From JALORV01 sp963766365 (GTDB taxonomy: Bacteria > Pseudomonadota > Gammaproteobacteria > Burkholderiales > Burkholderiaceae_F): a stretch of 64,000 nucleotides of DNA. Below, one piece after another: positions 60,350-64,000 of this stretch (position 1 is the first letter of the stretch; each line of letters starts with the position of its first letter). The stretch is from contig CAVXZK010000005.1 in the NCBI GenBank assembly GCA_963766365.1, positions 335,543 to 399,542 of the forward strand, written 5' to 3'. A program made the position numbers and the translations under genes. The notes under the pieces were generated by a model. That model was not told where the DNA came from, ran no database searches, and worked only from the letters and a program-made list of their open reading frames with translations.

Positions 60350-60375
60350 TAGCAATGCACTGCTATGGATTGCTA
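60350..60375 (-). promoter_or_regulatory. inverted repeat upstream of the AAA ATPase gene
   Basis: TAGCAAT (60350-60356) and ATTGCTA (60369-60375), exact 7-bp arms with 12 bases between, in an AT-rich stretch. Probable operator. Confidence 0.45.
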
Positions 60376-60496
60376 CACAGAGTCCGGGCGCAGCCATTCA
60401 GGGCTCGGCGCCGATTGGTCCAGTCATTCGTGCGCGCCGAGACGATCCTAGCGTTGCTACCGCTCGATCTGCGTCAGCTATGCGGAGAGAAACAAG

Positions 60497-60549
60497 GACC
60501 GCTATCGGGGCGGTTGGTAAGAGCGGTTGGATGGCAGGTCTTGGCCGCC
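60497..60549 (+). repeat. island intergenic repeat
   Basis: GACCGCTATCGGGGCGGTT then GGCAGGTCTTGGCCGCC, 45-base spacing. Confidence 0.62.
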
Positions 60550-60560
60550 AGCTGCGGTCG

Positions 60561-60980
60561 TCAGTCCGTACCCCGTAAGGCTTGGTACGCGGCCTGCGCC
60601 GTCCGCATCATCGAAGGGTGAAGGCTTCCCAGCTTCGGGTTCTGGCCGTGTGGTGCCTGCGCAGGCACCGCGAAAAAGCTTTCATTCCAAGGAAGTTCTA
60701 CCAACTGCCTGAAGTCGAACTTGGTGTCGAACGAGAGTCCGGCGCCGCCGTACGCGGCTGGGTTACCGTGCTTCGTGATCGCGAACTCGCCCTTGTGGAG
60801 TCGGTTCAGGTTTTGAGAGGTGCCGTACGCGACAGTCACCGAAACCCCGTCCTCCCGCTCCGTGATGCCGCACACCAGCGCGGGCCGCGGCTTCGGACCG
60901 GGGTTGCGCTGCGGAAGGTTCGGGAAACGGCACCAGACAATGTCGCCCGGCGCCGGGGGCTTCCACCGGGCCGCCATCAA
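60561..60980 (-). CDS. PemK/MazF-like toxin, copy 1
   Basis: 139 residues. APGDIVWCRFPN and GPKPRPALVCGI are the MazF/PemK-type N-terminal strands. The rest (VAYGTSQNLNRLHKGEFAI, NPAAYGGAGLSFDTKFDF, HGQNPKLGSLHPSM) is shared with copy 2 and not with classical MazF. Overlaps the upstream antitoxin gene by 4 bases. Probably an mRNA interferase; unproven. Confidence 0.7.
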   Translation of the reverse strand: MMAARWKPPAPGDIVWCRFPNLPQRNPGPKPRPALVCGITEREDGVSVTVAYGTSQNLNRLHKGEFAITKHGNPAAYGGAGLSFDTKFDFRQLVELPWNESFFAVPAQAPHGQNPKLGSLHPSMMRTAQAAYQALRGTD

Positions 60981-61252
60981 AACAGCGATTGCTTCTTCAC
61001 GACCCGGCCCTTGGGCAACGCCGCGCCGGCAATCTTTCCAAGCGCCTTGACATCCCGCGCCGACAGCGGCCCATCATCGGCTTCGTACGCCGGCAACTCC
61101 TCTTTGGCCATGCGCGACAGTGCCATGTGCACGATCTCCGTCTCCGAGAGGTCGAAGCGCGCAGCCATGGCTTTCACGGTCTGGCGAGTCACGCCGAACT
61201 GCGTGTCGCGTGTTCGGAACTTCAGCAACAGGCTGGAGGGGGTCGCTGGCAT
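60977..61252 (-). CDS. RHH-like antitoxin of PemK-like pair, copy 1
   Basis: 91 residues. RQTVKAMAARFDLSETEIVH and ALSRMAKEELPAYEADDGPL; the helical N-terminal part resembles a ribbon-helix-helix or related DNA-binding domain, and the basic tail ends KKQSLF. A close paralogue is encoded at 63084-63372. Precedes and overlaps its toxin gene. A GTATAT/ATATAC inverted repeat lies 15 bases upstream. Confidence 0.7.
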   Translation of the reverse strand: MPATPSSLLLKFRTRDTQFGVTRQTVKAMAARFDLSETEIVHMALSRMAKEELPAYEADDGPLSARDVKALGKIAGAALPKGRVVKKQSLF

Positions 61253-61266
61253 GGTGGCTCCAATAC

Positions 61267-61285
61267 GTATATGTAAAGTATATAC
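61267..61285 (-). promoter_or_regulatory. inverted repeat before the PemK-like operon, copy 1
   Basis: GTATAT-N7-ATATAC, 15-33 bases upstream of the antitoxin start; AT-rich, likely operator within the promoter. Confidence 0.5.
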
Positions 61286-61417
61286 ACAGAAACCAAAACC
61301 AGCAACTGTCTGTCGCCAGACCGCGCGCCGCGCTGTGCACCCAATCGAAGAGGCTGATCACACGCGCCTGAAAGTCCCGCTCAGATCATCCCGAACTACG
61401 CACTAAGTGCCAAATGA

Positions 61418-61470
61418 GTCCGCTGTTGGGCAGATCGTGCCGTGCAACTGAATGGCAGCAGATGGCCGAC
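61418..61470 (+). repeat. island intergenic repeat
   Basis: GTCCGCTGTTGGGCAGATC then GCAGCAGATGGCCGACC, 45-base spacing. Confidence 0.68.
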
Positions 61471-61483
61471 CAGAGTCGGCGCA

Positions 61484-61750
61484 TCAAGCGGCGTGCAACT
61501 CCTCACGAAGAATCTTACGTAACGCCGCTGCAGTCAGCGGCTTCTCGCCAGCCAACTTTCCCTTCGTCCCCGCGGCCGCCTCGCGCAGGGCAGCGTTGAT
61601 CATCGTTTGATAGCCCATGCCCTCCGCCTCGGCGCGCGCACGAAAGTGCTCAAGGATGTCGTCGTCGAGCATGATCGTGATTCTGGTCTTGCCTTTCGAA
61701 GAGACAACCGCGCCGCGTCGCCCCTTGCTGAAGTCGTACTCTTTACGCAT
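61484..61750 (-). CDS. brnA: BrnA-type antitoxin, copy 2
   Basis: 88 residues from ATG 61750; the longer upstream frame lies in brnT. KTRITIMLDDDILEHFRARA and EAEGMGYQTMINAALREA are the BrnA RHH region. Overlaps brnT copy 2 by 8 bases. Sequence differs strongly from copy 1, so the two pairs are separate acquisitions. Confidence 0.87.
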   Translation of the reverse strand: MRKEYDFSKGRRGAVVSSKGKTRITIMLDDDILEHFRARAEAEGMGYQTMINAALREAAAGTKGKLAGEKPLTAAALRKILREELHAA

Positions 61751-62024
61751 GGTATTGCTCCACTTCGCCTTTGCTGGCCTTCCTTGCTGAGATGAGACGC
61801 ACTCGGTCGCCCCGGGCAGTGTGGACAACGACCAATACTCGCCCCAGGGTGTCCATCCCTAGGGTGACGAAGCGTTGCTCGCCTTCGGCGTCGGGATCGT
61901 CGATTGTTGTGGCAAACGGATCTCGTAGCGCCTGTTCCGCGTCCGCGAAGCTGACGCCGTGCTTGCGTAGATTTGCCCGCGCCTTTGCCGGATCGAACTC
62001 GATGTCCACATCGCTATTATGCAT
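61743..62024 (-). CDS. brnT: BrnT-type ribonuclease toxin, copy 2
   Basis: 93 residues as drawn. IEFDPAKARANLRKHGVSF, FVTLGMDTLGRVLVVVHT and VRLISARKASKGEVEQY are diagnostic. A GTG start at 62009 is equally possible and would place the TATGCATA pair fully upstream; ATG 62024 lies inside it. Confidence 0.87.
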   Translation of the reverse strand: MHNSDVDIEFDPAKARANLRKHGVSFADAEQALRDPFATTIDDPDAEGEQRFVTLGMDTLGRVLVVVHTARGDRVRLISARKASKGEVEQYHA

Positions 62025-62036
62025 ATGCTATGCATA
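62018..62036 (-). promoter_or_regulatory. paired TATGCATA palindromes before brnT copy 2
   Basis: TATGCATA (62018-62025), TGC, TATGCATA (62029-62036). Each is self-complementary. Likely BrnA operator; overlaps the annotated ATG of brnT. Confidence 0.5.
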
Positions 62037-62044
62037 TAGTCAAG

Positions 62045-62102
62045 GACCGGTTTCGGGCACATCATGGGGCATCAAAGCGGCCGCTTTAGGGCGAAATTGG
62101 CG
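62045..62102 (+). repeat. island repeat, diverged copy
   Basis: GACCGGTTTCGGGCACAT then GCGGCCGCTTTAGGGCGAAA; the second half resembles the first-half consensus rather than TGGCCG, and spacing is about 43. Confidence 0.45.
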
Positions 62103-62137
62103 CTGGCTCCTCGCGACAGCTCCCGGCCGCACTCCGC

Positions 62138-62467
62138 CTAGAGCTTGAAACTGGGCTCCGCACGGCTGGGCCGCAGATCTTCCACCCCGCTGTCCATCGA
62201 ACTCGCCTCAATTGCCTTGACCGAGCGCCTGATGTCCACGAGTACAAGTAGCGGCCCCACAATGACACAGGCAACTAGAAAGGTCACGGCGACACAGAGC
62301 ATCGCCCCGCCGACCCTCAATCCGACTTCATTCGCGAGGACCCAGCCGGCTGACTTCGCAGCCGGCACCGCGGCGACGTAGCCGACGAGGCCCGCTATCA
62401 GAAGCACCAGCCACAGCGTTATCTCGATGAGTCCGACGTAGATTGCAGGTATCAGCCTTGTCAGCAT
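62138..62467 (-). CDS. hypothetical membrane protein
   Basis: 109 residues. Hydrophobic segments at about 8-33 (GLIEITLWLVLLIAGLVGYV) and 50-78 (GGAMLCVAVTFLVACVIVGP), then a short charged C-terminal tail. No family recognised; single gene between two repeats. Confidence 0.62.
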   Translation of the reverse strand: MLTRLIPAIYVGLIEITLWLVLLIAGLVGYVAAVPAAKSAGWVLANEVGLRVGGAMLCVAVTFLVACVIVGPLLVLVDIRRSVKAIEASSMDSGVEDLRPSRAEPSFKL

Positions 62468-62608
62468 TTGTGCTCCCTCTGGCCTGTAGGTGAGTTACCC
62501 CTTGCAGGATGCAAGCTAAGCCACAGAACAAGGCCTCGCAACTGTCGCTCAGGTTCAGCGGCCCTCGGGCTACAGATCGGTCACGGCCATCGCAAGGCTC
62601 CTAAAAGT

Positions 62609-62661
62609 GGCAGCTCTTGAGCAATTCAGGCGCGCGCCTCTGATGGCGGCTGTTGGCCGTA
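62609..62661 (+). repeat. island intergenic repeat
   Basis: GGCAGCTCTTGAGCAATT then GGCGGCTGTTGGCCGT, 45-base spacing. Confidence 0.62.
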
Positions 62662-62673
62662 AGTGCGCAAGTC

Positions 62674-63087
62674 CTAAGGAGCCTTTGACGCTCGAAATGC
62701 CGCCTGGACGGCACGCACCAGCGAAGGATGGAGGGTGCCGAGCTTCGGGAGCTGACCATGGGGGGCGGCCGGTGGCACCGTGAACCATTCGTTTGTGTAT
62801 GGCAGATCGAGGGTCTTTCCAAGATCGAATTTCGTGTCGTAGCTGAGGCCCGCAGCCTCATAAGCGGCAGGATTGCGGTCGCGCAGAATCGCGAACTCGC
62901 CCCGATGCAAAGTCGTGGTGCGCTGGCTGGTGCCGTATGCGACACGGACCGTGAACTGCGGAGCATCGTCATCGAAAACGATCAGAATCAAAGCCGGTCG
63001 CGGCTTGGGCCGTGGGTTGATGTCATCGGGAAAGTGGCACCACACGATCTCACCGGCGGTGGGTTCGGCCCACCATTGCAGGATCAT
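62674..63087 (-). CDS. PemK/MazF-like toxin, copy 2
   Basis: 137 residues, paralogue of copy 1: GEIVWCHFPDD, PKPRPALILIVF, VAYGTSQRTTTLHRGEFAIL, NPAAYEAAGLSYDTKFDLGK, HGQLPKLGTLHPSL. The conserved C-terminal half defines this subfamily within the window. Overlaps its antitoxin gene by 4 bases. Confidence 0.7.
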   Translation of the reverse strand: MILQWWAEPTAGEIVWCHFPDDINPRPKPRPALILIVFDDDAPQFTVRVAYGTSQRTTTLHRGEFAILRDRNPAAYEAAGLSYDTKFDLGKTLDLPYTNEWFTVPPAAPHGQLPKLGTLHPSLVRAVQAAFRASKAP

Positions 63088-63372
63088 GCAGACTTCACAT
63101 CGAACAGGCTGGTTCGGACCGAGCGCTTCTTGCCTTGCGGAACGCGCTTCCTGATCTGGCGCACTTGAGCCGCCGTCAGCGGACCCGCGTCAGCCTCATA
63201 CTGCGGCAGCAGTCGCACCGCCAAGTTGTGCAAGGCGAGGTGGATGGCTTGCGTCTCGTCGACACCCAGGCGTTGCGCCAAGCGCTTGGCTGTGTCGCGC
63301 TGAGGTCGAGTGGCACTATCGGTGGGGCGATAGCGGGAACGCGATCTGGTCGGCGGTGTTGCGAGTAGCCAT
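63084..63372 (-). pseudogene. RHH-like antitoxin of PemK-like pair, copy 2, frameshifted
   Basis: Paralogue of 60977-61252: RDTAKRLAQRLGVDETQAIH and VRLLPQYEADAGPLTAAQV, ending VRTSLFDVKSA. The natural start is probably ATG 63372 (MATRNTADQIAFPLSP), in a different frame; removing one base of the 4-base run at 63324-63327 joins the frames (LSPTDSATRPQRDTAKRL). Without that, only a truncated protein from 63281 could be made. A 23-base palindrome lies upstream. Confidence 0.72.
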
Positions 63373-63388
63373 GGGTGACATCCTAGAA

Positions 63389-63411
63389 TTGGATATCTTG
63401 AAGATATCCAA
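63389..63411 (-). promoter_or_regulatory. 23-base palindrome before the PemK-like operon, copy 2
   Basis: TTGGATATCTT (63389-63399), central G, and the exact complement (63401-63411), 17-39 bases upstream of ATG 63372. Strong operator candidate. Confidence 0.6.
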
Positions 63412-63482
63412 CTTGATCGCCAAGGTCAAGGCCCGCGCGCGCGGTCGTGTGGAATACCCGGCGTTGCGGGCGGCACCGTAAC

Positions 63483-63536
63483 GACCGCTTTCAGGCGAAC
63501 TGAAGGCCCCGGCGCCAGGACCGCTGCTGGCCGAGT
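63483..63536 (+). repeat. island intergenic repeat
   Basis: GACCGCTTTCAGGCGAACT then GACCGCTGCTGGCCGAG, 45-base spacing; here both halves are almost the same sequence, showing they are related as direct repeats. Confidence 0.72.
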
Positions 63537-63552
63537 TGAGCCTTGCGATCCA

Positions 63553-63871
63553 TCACGCTGCTTCAGCGTGGAGCTTCACGCCAAGCGCCTTCGCGACCTT
63601 CAGTACGGTGGCGAAGCTGGGGTTGCCCTCGGCGCTGAGGGCGCGATAGAGGCTCTCACGACTTAGTCCGGCATCCTTGGCAACCTGCGTCATTCCTTTG
63701 GCACGGGCGATGTTCCCCGAGTGCTCCCGCGATGCCGGCTGCGTCGTCTGGGGCTTCCTCGAGCCAGGCGTCAAGATAAGCAGCCATCTCTTCCGGCGTG
63801 CGCAAGTGCTCGGCAACATCGTACGGAGTCGTCTTTGTCTTGTTTGCCTTCTTGGCTACGGCCCTGCGCAT
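63553..63871 (-). pseudogene. HigA-type addiction-module antidote, frameshifted
   Basis: N-terminal part from ATG 63871: YDVAEHLRTPEEMAAYLDAW and LEEAPDDAAGIAGALG. The C-terminal helix-turn-helix NIARAKGMTQVAKDAGLSRE and GNPSFATVLKVAKALGVKLH lies in another frame. Removing one base of CCCC at 63715-63718 gives GALGNIARAKGM, the usual sequence of this antidote family. Toxin gene precedes it. Confidence 0.8.
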
Positions 63872-63877
63872 GTCTGT

Positions 63878-64000
63878 CTACTCCTGAAAATTCTTTCGCC
63901 AACACTATCGCCTTGGAAATATCCTTCTGCTGCGTTGACTTGTCACCGCCTGCCAGCAACAGCAGCAGCCGCGTCCCGCGCTGCGTGTAGTACACGCGGT
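63878..64000 (-). pseudogene. RelE/HigB-type addiction-module killer protein, partial, probable frameshift
   Basis: C-terminal end of the toxin; the 5' part lies beyond the window. RVYYTQRGTRLLLLLAGGDK and KDISKAIVLAKEF are diagnostic of the family. In the sequence as given the frame misses its stop and runs on to 63771 through the antidote gene; removing one base of AAAA at 63887-63890 gives AKEFQE and a stop at 63878, the normal end. Confidence 0.8.

Noticed and set aside
40840..63536. Calling the island repeats attC sites of a standard integron
   Set aside because: The conserved attC ends (RYYYAAC and GTTRRRY) are not maintained; only the copy at 61418 has a chance GTTGGGC. The halves look like direct repeats, not the imperfect inverted repeat of attC, and no IntI is in the window.
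40840..63536. CRISPR array
   Set aside because: Repeats are separated by 0.4-1.7 kb of coding DNA, are not identical and have no spacer-sized units or cas genes.

Overview
High-GC bacterial chromosome, most likely a betaproteobacterium. The evidence is gene order: moaA-mobA-moeA, rne, rluC-HAD-Rieske, RsmI-like methyltransferase-maf, yceD-rpmF-plsX-fabHDG-acpP-fabF-ygfX, rpoE-rseA-rseB-mucD, lepA-lepB, rnc-era-recO-pdxJ-acpS-nagZ. The direct link fabF to rpoE to lepA to rnc is the betaproteobacterial arrangement. No rRNA, tRNA or CRISPR array was seen.

Region 1 (1-30951) is core chromosome. It carries a partial nucleoside transporter, an aldehyde dehydrogenase, a molybdenum-cofactor operon, RNase E, a pseudouridine synthase operon, the fatty-acid/phospholipid operon, the sigma-E envelope-stress operon, LepA/signal peptidase I, RNA processing and ribosome maturation genes, recO, pyridoxine synthesis and ACP activation. 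nagZ closes this block and carries a +1 frameshift.

Region 2 (30952-38100) is not core. A 1-kb non-coding, heavily structured stretch ends in a terminator-like hairpin. It is followed by a 1560-residue protein in which two tyrosine-recombinase-like catalytic domains can be traced (the first without the nucleophile, the second with R, K, R, H and Y). A 326-residue companion gene is translationally coupled to it, and a helix-turn-helix/coiled-coil gene converges on it. I do not recognise this module as a named system.

Region 3 (38100-64000) is an accessory island. Almost all genes are on the minus strand. They include toxin-antitoxin pairs (TacAT-like, BrnTA twice, HicAB twice, PemK-like with RHH partner twice, HigBA-like), an oxidoreductase, a sulfatase/DUF3604/PPIase/HupE cluster with a divergent LysR regulator, an AAA ATPase, an EVE-type protein, an NTF2-like protein and several unknown secreted or membrane proteins. 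Two IS3-family copies and one IS1182-family element sit here. Across the array a short repeat lies between successive gene units, always in the same orientation. It has two half-motifs, G[T/A]CCGCT..GGCGA and CCGC...TGGCCG, with the first base of the first half exactly 45 nt before TGGCCG in 13 copies. The layout (one gene or TA pair per repeat, uniform repeat orientation) resembles a chromosomal integron cassette array, but the repeat lacks the attC core. Whether the unusual recombinase of region 2 acts on this array is the main hypothesis of this report.

Several genes are broken by a single extra base in a homopolymer (nagZ; three times in the last 700 bases). These could be sequence errors or real decay and should be checked before those genes are called dead.
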